A stretch of DNA of 64,000 nt, taken from positions 310,001-374,000 of the forward strand of contig NZ_STFF01000005.1 of NCBI RefSeq assembly GCF_004834005.1, given 5' to 3'. Shown in pieces: positions 17,085 through 26,016 of this stretch. The notes under the pieces were generated by a model. The model was not told the origin of the DNA. It ran no database searches and saw nothing but the letters and a program-made list of their open reading frames with translations. Every line of letters begins with the position of its first letter. Within the stretch, counting starts at the first letter, position 1. The DNA comes from Niastella caeni. GTDB taxonomy: Bacteria; Bacteroidota; Bacteroidia; Chitinophagales; Chitinophagaceae. The position numbers were made by a program, and so were the translations under genes.

Positions 17085-19331
17085 TTAACCAGCCTTCAGA
17101 TAAGCGCTTGTGATCGATTGTTCTGCATTTAATAGATCTGTCGGCGTGCCCTCAAATAGAACCTGCCCGCCTTTATGGCCACCTTCCGGTCCCATATCAA
17201 TGATCCAGTCGGCATTTTTTATGATACTAATATTATGCTCGATGATGATCACAGTATTGCCGGCATCTACCAACCGGTTGATGATCGCAAGCAGGTGGCC
17301 TATATCCGACATATGTAATCCGGTTGTAGGCTCGTCCATTACATAAATACTTCCTTTTTTATGCATTTCACTCGCCAGTTTGATCCGCTGGCACTCTCCG
17401 CCCGATAAAGTGCTCAATGGCTGGCCAAGCGTTAAATAATCCAACCCCACATCATGCATAGCCTGTAGCTTTTTTTGAATTTCTTTTTGTTGAAAGAATG
17501 CAAGCGCTTCCTGAACAGATAAATTCAACACGTCGGCAATCGATTTTCCATCCAGTTTGTAAGCCAATACTTCTTCCTTGAATCGTTTGCCTTCACAAAT
17601 TTCGCAAGGCGTTTTAATGCCATCCAGAAACGCCAGATCGGTATATACCACACCCGTTCCCTGGCAACTTTCACAAGCGCCTTCTGAATTAAAACTAAAC
17701 AGCGACGCACTTACCTTATTGGCCGTTGCAAAAGCTTTTCTTATATCATCCATAATGCCGGTGTAAGTGGCCGGGTTTGAACGGGATGTAGTGCCTACTG
17801 CCGATTGGTCGATCACAATAGCATCAGTATGTTGTTTTAAAAACACGTGATGGATCAGCGAACTTTTACCTGAACCTGCAACACCAGTTACCACTGTAAG
17901 TATGCCTTTGGGAATGTTTACATTTAGGCCCTGCAAATTATTAATGGAGGCATTCACAACGGGCAATGTACCGGATGGTTTGCGGAAGCTTTCTTTAATG
18001 GAGCCTTTTTTCTCCAGGTGTTTTCCGGTGAGCGTATCTGCTTTTAGAAGTTGCGCAAAACTTCCTTCAAACATGATCTTTCCGCCCTGGGTTCCAGCGT
18101 GCGGACCTACATCTACTACATGATCAGCTATTTTTATTACATCGGGATCATGCTCTACTACAATTACCGTATTGCCTTTGTCCCTGAGTTTTTGCAGCAG
18201 GTCGTTCAGGCGATGTACATCGCGCGGGTGCAGGCCCACACTGGGCTCGTCGAATATATACATTACATCTACCAGGCTGCTGCTAAGGTGCTTTACCATT
18301 TTAATCCGTTGCGATTCTCCACCCGATAAAGTACTGGTCTCCCGGTCGAGGCTAAGGTAACCCACACCAATATCCACTATGTGTTGCAGCCTTTCCTTTA
18401 ATGTGGCCAGCATTGGCGCTGCTACGGGATCGGTGATCTTTTCAAGGATTGGGAGCAGGTCAGTGATCTCCATGGAAGATAGCTCGGCAATGTTCTTTCC
18501 ATTTATTTTACAGTTCAATGCAGCCTGGTTCAGTCTTGCGCCTTTGCATAATGAACAAGGCCCAAAACCAATGTAGGGTGCTACCTTTTTTTGTGTGCGT
18601 TCTGAAAGGGTTTTGATATCTCTTTTAATATAGGCTTTGGTAAACTTTTCAATAATGCCCATATAGGTAACATTGATGGTTCCGCCGCCAAACTGTGTCT
18701 TTACTTTTTGTGGCTTGCTGTACAACAGCAGGTCCATTTCTTCTTTTGTATAATCTTTCAGTTTTTTATCATTATCAAAAAATCCGGAGCTGGCATACAT
18801 AGCAATTTCCCAGGAAGCAAAAACCGGCACCTGAATAGCGCCCTCATTGAGCGATTTGTTTTTGTCAATAAAAGAATCGGCAATAACGCCCATCTTTTTC
18901 CCGAGGCCATTACATTCAGGGCACATCCCTTGTGGGTCATTAAATGAAAATACATTTGAATAACCAGCATGCGGTTTGCCGATCCGTGAATACAACAAAC
19001 GTAGTACCGGCGCAATGTCGGTAATGGTCCCCATCGTAGAAGTAGAGCCACCGCCCAGTCTTTTCTGATCTACTATAATAGGCATGCTTAAATTCTCAAT
19101 CGCATCAGCATGGGGAGGCGCGTAACGCGGCAAAAAATTCCTGACAAACATGCTAAAGTTTTCATATAACTGGCGCCGGCCTTCAGTGGCAATGGTGTCA
19201 AATACAATTGAAGATTTTCCTGACCCCGATACCCCTGTAAAAATGGTGATCTTCCGCTTGGGGATTTTCAGTGAAACATCCCTAAGGTTGTTCTCACGAG
19301 CACCACGTATTTCAATGTATTCCTGATGCAT
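17085..19331 (-). CDS. Short UvrA-like ABC ATPase (UvrA2 type, no UvrB-binding domain)
   Basis: A 748-residue protein, against about 940 for UvrA of nucleotide excision repair. It has two ABC ATPase units: Walker A GVSGSGKSS at residue 33 and GVAGSGKSS near 485, with signatures LSGGESQRIK and LSGGECQRIK. Zinc-finger cysteines are seen at CPECNGLG (Cys137 and Cys140), CSLCKG, and CESCQGTG/CEICEG. Only about 100 residues separate the first Walker A from the first zinc Cys pair, against about 220 in UvrA, so the UvrB-interacting region is missing. Such class II proteins are linked to tolerance of DNA-damaging drugs rather than general repair. No uvrB or uvrC is near. Confidence 0.85.
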   Translation of the reverse strand: MHQEYIEIRGARENNLRDVSLKIPKRKITIFTGVSGSGKSSIVFDTIATEGRRQLYENFSMFVRNFLPRYAPPHADAIENLSMPIIVDQKRLGGGSTSTMGTITDIAPVLRLLYSRIGKPHAGYSNVFSFNDPQGMCPECNGLGKKMGVIADSFIDKNKSLNEGAIQVPVFASWEIAMYASSGFFDNDKKLKDYTKEEMDLLLYSKPQKVKTQFGGGTINVTYMGIIEKFTKAYIKRDIKTLSERTQKKVAPYIGFGPCSLCKGARLNQAALNCKINGKNIAELSSMEITDLLPILEKITDPVAAPMLATLKERLQHIVDIGVGYLSLDRETSTLSGGESQRIKMVKHLSSSLVDVMYIFDEPSVGLHPRDVHRLNDLLQKLRDKGNTVIVVEHDPDVIKIADHVVDVGPHAGTQGGKIMFEGSFAQLLKADTLTGKHLEKKGSIKESFRKPSGTLPVVNASINNLQGLNVNIPKGILTVVTGVAGSGKSSLIHHVFLKQHTDAIVIDQSAVGTTSRSNPATYTGIMDDIRKAFATANKVSASLFSFNSEGACESCQGTGVVYTDLAFLDGIKTPCEICEGKRFKEEVLAYKLDGKSIADVLNLSVQEALAFFQQKEIQKKLQAMHDVGLDYLTLGQPLSTLSGGECQRIKLASEMHKKGSIYVMDEPTTGLHMSDIGHLLAIINRLVDAGNTVIIIEHNISIIKNADWIIDMGPEGGHKGGQVLFEGTPTDLLNAEQSITSAYLKAG

Positions 19332-19488
19332 GATACTTTTTTTTACTGTTTGTGAATTGACTTATAACGGCTGAGGCTTAAACGAAAGTTCGGCAATTTA
19401 GGGGAGGCGAAGCTTTGAAAGTAATAAAAAATTGTCAAACGCATTCATTTTGCTTAATGGTGTGATAAGTGATTAATATATTGCAAGT

Positions 19489-21897
19489 ATGAGGTACTTC
19501 CTGGTTTCTATTCTTTTCTTGTGCATGGAAAATACCATTGCCCAAATGGATAGTATTCCCTTAAAAATGGAGTACTACGCTTCTTTTAAAAACACTGACC
19601 TGCTATTTGTTCATACCGATAAACATATTTATACCAACAATGAATTTATCTGGTTCAGCGCCTGGCTGCTGCGTTGTGGAAATGATTCCCTGCCGCTGCA
19701 CCGTGTTCTGTCATTGGCATTGGTGCCGGCCGATACACGCATTGTTAGGGTACAACAAAAGTTTGTAATGACTAATGGCTATAGTTATGGTAGTATACAA
19801 TTACCTGATTCTATAGCGCCCGGTGAGTGTAAATTGCTGGCTTATACAAATATGATGGGTGCAGATAGTTTACCTGTTGCCTTGTTTACCCAGGACGTAT
19901 CCATCCGTTCATTGCGTCAGTCTGATTTTGTGGCAGCGGCCACCATCCTGGAAGATACCACCGCAAGCAAAGACCTGCTGATCACAGTCAGAGATAAAGT
20001 CACCGGCAAGCCGGTACAAAATGCGGAATTGTCGCTTTGGAGTGGAAACAGCAAAACGATCACAGCAAGCACGGGCAAAAATGGGATGTATCGACAAAAC
20101 CTGTCGGCGCTCAAGCCTATCAATATTAATTCCCCCATGGTAATCACGAAAATAAAGTACCAGGGAGATGTGGAATACCTGCAGCATAAATGGCCGTGGA
20201 CAACCTCAGCGCCACAACTTGAAATGCGGTTCTATCCTGAAGGCGGTTACCTGGTGTCGAACCTCCCTGGTAATATTGGTTGGGAATCGAAAAGCGATCA
20301 GGGTGAACCGGTAGCTATAAGCGCTGTGGTGTTTGAAGATCAGCGGCCCATTGATACGATCAAAACAAATGAAAAGGGATTAGGTAATTTTAAAATAGTG
20401 CCCCATGCGGGAGCCACTTACAGCATCCGGCCGCTGGCCTGGCCAAACGGAATGAAGTTGAAGGAGGAAGGATATACATTGCAAACTACCCTATCAAAAG
20501 GAATGACCATCAGCGTTCCGCAAGCGATTACCGGCGATTCACTATGGTTCAATGTGTATGCAACGGGGTATTCGCAGGTAACCATGGTTGTGCATAATTT
20601 TCAAACGGTATTTAATCAACAGATCTTACCTGGAAAAGAAGGTGGTGTGCGGGTGCTCCTTTTGTTAGATGATGTTCCTAAAGGACTAACTGCAATCACC
20701 CTGCTCGATAGTAATGGTGGTCCACTGGCAGAACGCATTTTCTTTGCGCATTACAACCGCCGGGCAAAATGTGCAATAACGCCTGATAAAAAGGTTTATG
20801 AAAAGCGGCAGCAAGTTAAGGTAACTTTTCAATTGACCAATAACCAGCAACCAATTGCCGGTTTTGCTTCTGTAGCCTGCGCCCAGGCGAACCGGTTCGA
20901 TAACAGCAAACACCAGGACATTGAATCTTTTGCCTACCTGCATGCAGCAATACAGGATGCTCCTGCTTTTAGTACTGGCCAGGGGTACAACGATGTTGAG
21001 TATTTAGAAAATGTTTTACTGGTGCGCGGTTGGCGCAGGTATGCCTGGCAGGAACTGTTGGCAGACAATCATCAACCACCAATGTATCATACGCCTTTCA
21101 TCAGCGGAAAGGTGATACCAGGTTTGGGAAAAATAAAAAAGCCGCTTACCGTAACCATACTCAATGGTAATACCTCCGTCTCTTTTGTAAGCACTGATTC
21201 AATGGGGAATTTTACCTGTGCATATGATCAGTTGCTGGTAGAACAGGATAAAAGATTATGGATGAATGCAGGCGATAAGACTTTAGACAATAAGCTGGTA
21301 CTGCATGATCCGTTTATTGATATAAATAAAAGACTGGCGGTTAAAATGCATTTTAATTCTGTTGATGCAGACAGGTATTTACAGTATGCACTGGACCTGG
21401 CTGAAAGTGATTTTCAAAAAGTAAAACAACTGACCCTGGTTACAGTTACGGCAAAGAAATCAAAAGATGAGTCGATGTTTGGGGCAACAAACGCCTGCGG
21501 CGATTATATCTGCATGGGTAATAGATTGAACTGCTATACCCATGCAGGGCAAAGCTCTAATCGTTTACCTGAAAAGGGAAAGACCTATTTTACAAATGGT
21601 GGTGGCACTGCGGTATATTGGGGATGCGCTTTTGAGGAAAATAATCATGGCGTATTTCAATATGATGGCATTAAGCTGGGAAAGGAATTTTATAAAATAG
21701 ATCCTGATGAAATGACTACTGGTAATCCGCAAAACATTTCAACTTTATACTGGTTGCCCACATTGGTATTTGATAAAGATGGTAAAGGCGAGATTAATTT
21801 TTATACCGGTGATATTACCGGCCGCTTTCGTATTGTAGTAAATGGTTTGGCCGGTGATAAGTTATTTTATGCGAATGGCTTTATTGATGTGAAATAA
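19489..21897 (+). CDS. Large secreted protein with MG2-like macroglobulin domain
   Basis: An 802-residue protein with a signal peptide (residues 1-18, ending IAQ). An early segment, LFVHTDKHIYTNNEFIWFSAWL, is typical of the MG2-type beta-sandwich found in alpha-2-macroglobulin relatives of Bacteroidota. It continues with Ig-like and carboxypeptidase-regulatory-like strands (VRDKVTGKPVQNAELSLW) and ends with a conserved block DKDGKGEINFYTGDITGRFRIVVNG. In this group the proteins are envelope-located and often sit near TonB-dependent receptors; no receptor gene is adjacent here. There is no thioester CxEQ motif. Function unknown. Confidence 0.7.
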   Translation: MRYFLVSILFLCMENTIAQMDSIPLKMEYYASFKNTDLLFVHTDKHIYTNNEFIWFSAWLLRCGNDSLPLHRVLSLALVPADTRIVRVQQKFVMTNGYSYGSIQLPDSIAPGECKLLAYTNMMGADSLPVALFTQDVSIRSLRQSDFVAAATILEDTTASKDLLITVRDKVTGKPVQNAELSLWSGNSKTITASTGKNGMYRQNLSALKPININSPMVITKIKYQGDVEYLQHKWPWTTSAPQLEMRFYPEGGYLVSNLPGNIGWESKSDQGEPVAISAVVFEDQRPIDTIKTNEKGLGNFKIVPHAGATYSIRPLAWPNGMKLKEEGYTLQTTLSKGMTISVPQAITGDSLWFNVYATGYSQVTMVVHNFQTVFNQQILPGKEGGVRVLLLLDDVPKGLTAITLLDSNGGPLAERIFFAHYNRRAKCAITPDKKVYEKRQQVKVTFQLTNNQQPIAGFASVACAQANRFDNSKHQDIESFAYLHAAIQDAPAFSTGQGYNDVEYLENVLLVRGWRRYAWQELLADNHQPPMYHTPFISGKVIPGLGKIKKPLTVTILNGNTSVSFVSTDSMGNFTCAYDQLLVEQDKRLWMNAGDKTLDNKLVLHDPFIDINKRLAVKMHFNSVDADRYLQYALDLAESDFQKVKQLTLVTVTAKKSKDESMFGATNACGDYICMGNRLNCYTHAGQSSNRLPEKGKTYFTNGGGTAVYWGCAFEENNHGVFQYDGIKLGKEFYKIDPDEMTTGNPQNISTLYWLPTLVFDKDGKGEINFYTGDITGRFRIVVNGLAGDKLFYANGFIDVK

Positions 21898-22322
21898 GCA
21901 GACAGTTCAGGAGTGCAAGTATGTATAGTATGTATAGTATGTATGGTGAAGTATGTATGCATCGTATGTATGTATCAGGATTATTAAAGAATGATCAGAT
22001 AATAACTAACAAGGATCATTATATGCAGTACTTATAAAATGGTACACGACTTTTATCCACCTTTTTCAATTCTGGCATATAAATGGCCTATCTTGTTCCT
22101 GCATTACAGTTACCCCCCTGTAAATCCCTCATGCATGTAATCCCGTTAAATTTATTTGGGTGTGCATTTAAAGTAAATGCCTAACACCTGCCCTGACTGC
22201 AAGTAACACAACATCGATTTTTGATGCTGTAGGAAATGAACTGTGTCAACCAGTGAAATTCATGCGGTCAGGTAACTTTTTGTATCGTTTAAACATTTAT
22301 TTATTATTTAAAAACCTGTTTT
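21898..22322. other. Gene-free intergenic region with a short tandem repeat
   Basis: No open frame or RNA gene was recognised. The left end carries a GTATGTAT microsatellite (listed separately). The rest is AT-rich, leads to the M23 peptidase gene, and should contain its promoter, but no clear TAnnTTTG element was found. Confidence 0.5.
21919..21975. repeat. 9-bp tandem repeat (GTATGTATA-type microsatellite)
   Basis: Three head-to-tail units begin at 21919, 21928 and 21937 (GTATGTATA, GTATGTATA, GTATGTATG). Two further GTATGTATG-like units follow after short interruptions, at 21951 and 21964. It lies 20 bases after the stop of the MG2-like gene. Confidence 0.85.
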
Positions 22323-23516
22323 ATGAAAAAACATTTTCTATTGGCAGGGCTGCTGGCGTTGTTGATCGCCTCCTCCTGTAACAAGCAAGTTGAAAATTCA
22401 CAGCAACCGGAAGAACAACCGGAACAAATGAAACGACCTGAAGGTGAATACAATGAAATGGATACCGCTGGCATTCGTATGCTCACAACTGCTGCTGCAT
22501 CCATCGATGTATATCCGGTAAGAGGGAAGCACAATACGGGTTATGACCGATCGCTCGATGGTGGAAGCAAAGCGTCCTGGAACTGTGACCGCGGGTATTC
22601 AAACAGCGATTATGTAGCTGGCGATCACCTGGGTATTGATATCTGGGCCGCAGAAGGAACACCCGTAGCGGCAACAGTAAGTGGTACGCTTACGTTGGTT
22701 GGCTGGTCAGATTACTCGGGTAATAAAGTAACCATTAAAACGTCCACCGGCTGGTACCATTTCTTTTGCCACCTGAAATCAATTAAATCGGGCATTTCGA
22801 ATGGCAAAACAGTAAAAGCCGGCGACATTATCGGTTATGTAGGAAAAACGGGTACTGCCTCTAACGGCGTGGTACATTTACACTATTCATTATATCCCGA
22901 TGGCAATTATAACCGTGGTATTAATCCCTGGTCTTTATTATATGCGAAAGAACTGAATGTTTGTGGTACTACTACTCCAACACCTACTATTAAAGTGCTG
23001 GATGATTTTACCAACGGGGTTGGCCATTTTAATACCTCACCAACTTTCAGTGGCAGCACTACAGGTATTGCCACTTCTTCTACTGCAACGCATTATAAGA
23101 ATGGCACTTCTACGCACCTGCAGGTGAACCTGAATGATAACACCAGTGTTACTACACCCTGGAAGGTAAGGCTACTGTCTGCAGAAGGTACGCCGGGCAG
23201 TAATATTTCCTTTTCCAAAAATGGTATTGTGAAATTGTGGTTGAAAACTTCGAATGCTGCCAGTGGTAGTACAGTGCAGGTTTACATCGATGACAGTGAT
23301 GGAACCGAGGGGTCAGCTACACTCAATGTGATCAACGATGGCGAATGGCATGGCTATGTGTTTGATCTTACGAACTTTAACGGTGTAAATGTGAGTGGCG
23401 GAAATGGTAAGATCGATGGCGCCAATGTTACGCTGGATGCCATTGTATTGAACTCGCCCAACCGCTCAGGGACCTGGACGGCCTACATCGATGATGTAGA
23501 ATGGCAACCGAAATAA
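22323..23516 (+). CDS. M23-family metallopeptidase lipoprotein with C-terminal carbohydrate-binding-like domain
   Basis: A 397-residue lipoprotein with lipobox ASSC (Cys19). Residues about 95-210 are an M23 (lysostaphin/LytM) domain with zinc ligands His102 and Asp106 (HLGID) and His187 in VHLHYS, plus the catalytic-region His150. All key residues are present, so an active peptidoglycan endopeptidase is expected. Residues about 225-397 form a jelly-roll domain (VLDDFTNGVGHF, then WTAYIDDVEW) of the type seen in glycan-binding modules. The combination suggests a wall-cleaving enzyme held at the cell surface. Unlike envelope LytM activators, it has no coiled coil. Confidence 0.83.
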   Translation: MKKHFLLAGLLALLIASSCNKQVENSQQPEEQPEQMKRPEGEYNEMDTAGIRMLTTAAASIDVYPVRGKHNTGYDRSLDGGSKASWNCDRGYSNSDYVAGDHLGIDIWAAEGTPVAATVSGTLTLVGWSDYSGNKVTIKTSTGWYHFFCHLKSIKSGISNGKTVKAGDIIGYVGKTGTASNGVVHLHYSLYPDGNYNRGINPWSLLYAKELNVCGTTTPTPTIKVLDDFTNGVGHFNTSPTFSGSTTGIATSSTATHYKNGTSTHLQVNLNDNTSVTTPWKVRLLSAEGTPGSNISFSKNGIVKLWLKTSNAASGSTVQVYIDDSDGTEGSATLNVINDGEWHGYVFDLTNFNGVNVSGGNGKIDGANVTLDAIVLNSPNRSGTWTAYIDDVEWQPK

Positions 23517-23539
23517 CAGATTAAACTGAACGATACAAG

Positions 23540-23579
23540 CCCGGTAATAACCTGAAGGTTGTTGCCGGGTTTATTTTTT
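23540..23579 (+). terminator. Rho-independent terminator
   Basis: A 13-base stem CCCGGTAATAACC/GGTTGTTGCCGGG (23540-23552 with 23557-23569, two G-U pairs), a TGAA loop and a TTTATTTTTT tail. It ends the M23 peptidase gene, and the T-rich tail contains the stop codon of the converging gene. Confidence 0.9.
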
Positions 23580-24248
23580 GTACTGGTTCAAGATCCCTGT
23601 GCCAAACGGCGTCCACCAGCAGGCTTTTTGGCCGCAGGCTTTCAACGCGTTGTTGGTCCAGGTATTACAGGTGTGAAATAAACTGTACCTGCCTTTCGCT
23701 TCATAGAAGGTGTCGTGGTCGCCGTAAGGTTTTGCTGTAGTAATAGCAATAGGCATTCCAGAAGCATTTGTGAGAAAACTGTTTTCAATGAATTTTACCA
23801 ATCGCTGATATTGTTCTTTAGAGATCATCAGCCGGATGCAGTGTTCTCCTTCTTTGGGGTCCTTGCAAAATCTCGTATGTACTGCGGAAGTGCTTAGCCA
23901 GAAAGCGGCTTTGAAGGCGGTGCTTGCTTTCAGATCGGCCCAGGTTGGTGTTTCCAGATAAAACCCTTTATCTCCCCAGCCAAATGCTATGTGGTTGAAC
24001 GCGGTGTCGCCGGTGCGGGTATATTTGTACAGAACGCTTTGACTCCAATCTTTGTTCTCCGTTTTTACCGGCAGTATCAGGTCGGTATGAACGGCATCCC
24101 CTTTAATGAATATAGCGATCTGCGGTTGGGTATTGGGCTCAGCGTTTACGGTTAGGTGCGATAAAATACATGCACAACCGACATACACGAGCAATAGGAT
24201 GACCAGGGTTAATAGTGTATAACCAGTGTATTTCAGAAATTTCCTCAT
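23571..24248 (-). CDS. TIGR02117/DUF2459-family membrane-anchored protein
   Basis: A 225-residue protein with one N-terminal membrane segment (about residues 8-32, with cysteines that could also serve as a lipid site). The conserved blocks of the TIGR02117 family are present: AVHTDLILPV, FGWGDKGFYLETPTW, and a C-terminal HTCNTWTNNALKACG. The His and Cys in these blocks resemble the arrangement of papain-like amidases, so a hydrolase is possible but unproven. It converges with the M23 gene and shares its terminator region. Confidence 0.78.
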   Translation of the reverse strand: MRKFLKYTGYTLLTLVILLLVYVGCACILSHLTVNAEPNTQPQIAIFIKGDAVHTDLILPVKTENKDWSQSVLYKYTRTGDTAFNHIAFGWGDKGFYLETPTWADLKASTAFKAAFWLSTSAVHTRFCKDPKEGEHCIRLMISKEQYQRLVKFIENSFLTNASGMPIAITTAKPYGDHDTFYEAKGRYSLFHTCNTWTNNALKACGQKACWWTPFGTGILNQYKK

Positions 24249-24469
24249 GTGGAAAGGTTATTGATCTTTCTTAATTCCTAAAACCACATGAAAGTAACCT
24301 ATTTTTTGTAAAAATGACTGACGGGGAAATTGTATAAAGCTATTGGCAACAAATTAACCGGTGAGGCTCCAAAAAAAAATTATAGTGAAAAAATGCTGCT
24401 GCAGACGGTGACTGATCCTTTTTTGCTGTCGTTAACTATTTTCAGACCCCTTTTTTCTTTTTGCTGATA

Positions 24470-24800
24470 CACAAAAAAAGTTTTGGCATGCCTGCAATTT
24501 ATAAAAGCGTCGGAAAATAAACTTCGCTATCGCTTTACTTATTTTCTGAAGAGGAAAATATTTTTTTACGATATCGGAAAAAGTTTACACTATCAGTTTA
24601 TTTTTTTCTGAACCGGCAAATTTATATTAAGCATCAGTTGTTTTTTTCTGCATCACATAAAAAAGTTTTTGCTATCGGTTTATTTTTCCTGAGGGGGGCA
24701 AATTATTTTTATGCATCATCTGCTTTTTTTCTATATCAGTAAATAAGTTTTTGCTACCAGTTTATTTTCTTTCTGTATCACATAATCAGCTTTGTCACCA
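24470..24800. repeat. 82-bp degenerate tandem repeat, possibly built from ~41-bp halves
   Basis: The marker GTTT(T/A)(T/C)(G/A)CTA-CAGTTTATTTT-type block begins at 24583, 24665 and 24747, an exact spacing of 82 bases twice. Between markers each unit carries GGCAAATT(A/T), GCATCA and a T7-CT run. The last unit lacks its middle part. Weaker, out-of-register copies are visible from about 24470 (AAAAAGTTTTGGCATGCC) and 24520 (CTTCGCTATCGCTTTA). Within each unit the two halves also resemble each other. Unit divergence and the lack of identical repeats rule out a CRISPR array. Confidence 0.75.
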
Positions 24801-24976
24801 TGTTGCTTTGTTAATACCTCCTTTTAATCCTTTTATCAATGCTTCAATTAGTTAAACGGCTTTATTAATAGGCGTGTATGCACCCGGAAGAAATCATGCA
24901 GGCATGGGTAATTGACTTTGCGCATTATGTAAGTAAATACGTCAATATTTACATTTAACGAAAGGAGCGCCAAATG

Positions 24977-25021
24977 TGGATATTATGGCCAATGTGGCCA
25001 ATATGGCCATAATGGTCACCG
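24977..25021. repeat. 9-bp minisatellite (TGGCCAATA-type)
   Basis: Five head-to-tail 9-base units start at 24977, 24986, 24995, 25004 and 25013, each opening with TGG; the inner three are TGGCCAATG, TGGCCAATA and TGGCCATAA. The units contain the palindrome TGGCCA. Confidence 0.85.
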
Positions 25022-25275
25022 CTTTTGAAAGTGCATTATACATTTGTGTGAGATAACTGAAACCAAAATGAATAGATGTAAATGTTGTGTATGAGGCCGT
25101 TTTTTCGGTTACATACAAAGGGTCCCCCGGCAATTGCGTTTAAACAGGCAGGTAGCAGTTATCGATCAACTTTCATTGGCCAATGACCTCTCCAACCCGT
25201 TGAAAAAGCCTGGTAAGAGCTTGTTTTTGTAGCGCGTTTTAAACAATCATCAGTAAACACAAAAAAACAAGTATT

Positions 25276-25896
25276 ATGAAAAAGATCAAAATTAGCAGGA
25301 TACTGTTCACATTCAATTATTGTCGTGCAGGCGACCTCATTAAAATAACACGTCGCATCATTGACAGTATGAAACAGAATGCCAATTTCCCGAATCCCAC
25401 GCCTCCCCTGGCAGACGTTGAAAAAGGGTTGGAGGAGTTCTTAACAGCTTTATCTAACGCGGGCGGATTCGACCGGGCATTGGTAGCTATCAAGGACAAT
25501 AAACAGGCCATACTGAAGCAACTACTCACAGAGCTGGCTTATTACGTAACCCAGACCTGTAAAGGCGACAAAGCCCTGTTACTGGGAAGTGGCTTTGATA
25601 TCAATGCCGATTCTGGTAAACCGCAGCAGGAGCCGCCTAAGCTACGCGTTGAACTGGGTATGCCCGGCCAGGTTACTATCGGAGTAAAGAGGATTGCCAA
25701 AGCAAAGGCTTACGTACACCAGTATACCGCCGATCCGCTAACGCCACAAAGTGTATGGATAAGTGAAACAACGCTGAACCCTCAGCATACTTTCACCGGC
25801 CTTACATCAGCAGGAAGGATCTGGCTCCGGGTCATTGTCATTGACCGGAAGGGGCAATCCATTTTCTGGGACCCTGTGCTGCGTATTGTTCAGTAA
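25276..25896 (+). CDS. Uncharacterised protein with C-terminal fibronectin-III-like fold
   Basis: A 206-residue protein without a signal peptide. The N-terminal ~110 residues are helical (DVEKGLEEFLTALSNAGGFDRAL, then LTELAYYVTQTCKGDKALLLGSGFDI). This block recurs in Bacteroidota proteins whose second half is a fibronectin-type-III-like domain, seen here from about residue 115 to 205 (KLRVELGMPGQVTIGVKRI ... GRIWLRVIVIDRKGQS). It may bind or measure surfaces or metals; nothing catalytic is visible. An inner Met at residue 32 (MKQNANFPNP) is an alternative start, as this is where similar proteins tend to begin. Confidence 0.65.
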   Translation: MKKIKISRILFTFNYCRAGDLIKITRRIIDSMKQNANFPNPTPPLADVEKGLEEFLTALSNAGGFDRALVAIKDNKQAILKQLLTELAYYVTQTCKGDKALLLGSGFDINADSGKPQQEPPKLRVELGMPGQVTIGVKRIAKAKAYVHQYTADPLTPQSVWISETTLNPQHTFTGLTSAGRIWLRVIVIDRKGQSIFWDPVLRIVQ

Positions 25897-25913
25897 ACCG
25901 TTTGTTTCATCAG

Positions 25914-25945
25914 GCTGTGCCGGCTTAACCGGCACAGCTTTTATA
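25914..25945 (+). terminator. Rho-independent terminator
   Basis: A perfect ten-base stem GCTGTGCCGG/CCGGCACAGC (25914-25923 with 25929-25938) with a CTTAA loop and TTTTATAT tail, directly after the fibronectin-like gene. Confidence 0.88.
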
Positions 25946-26016
25946 TAGTATTATATATGGGATACCCGGTTCACGCAACTTGACACTTTATTAAAAACCA
26001 TTAAAAACAAAAAGTC

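Larger units (their letters stand above)
24249..25275. other. 1-kb gene-free region, AT-rich
   Basis: No credible gene was found in 1027 bases. The stretch holds an 82-bp degenerate tandem repeat (about 24470-24800) and a 9-bp minisatellite (24977-25021), both listed separately. A 63-codon minus-strand frame across the minisatellite is probably a by-product of the repeat. Confidence 0.6.

Noticed and set aside
24470..24800. CRISPR array in the 82-bp repeat region
   Set aside because: Units are degenerate along their whole length; there are no identical repeats separated by unique spacers, and no cas gene is nearby.
24942..25133. 63-codon minus-strand frame over the TGGCCA minisatellite
   Set aside because: Its hydrophobic repeat is a direct outcome of the 9-bp repeat; no ribosome-binding site or family.
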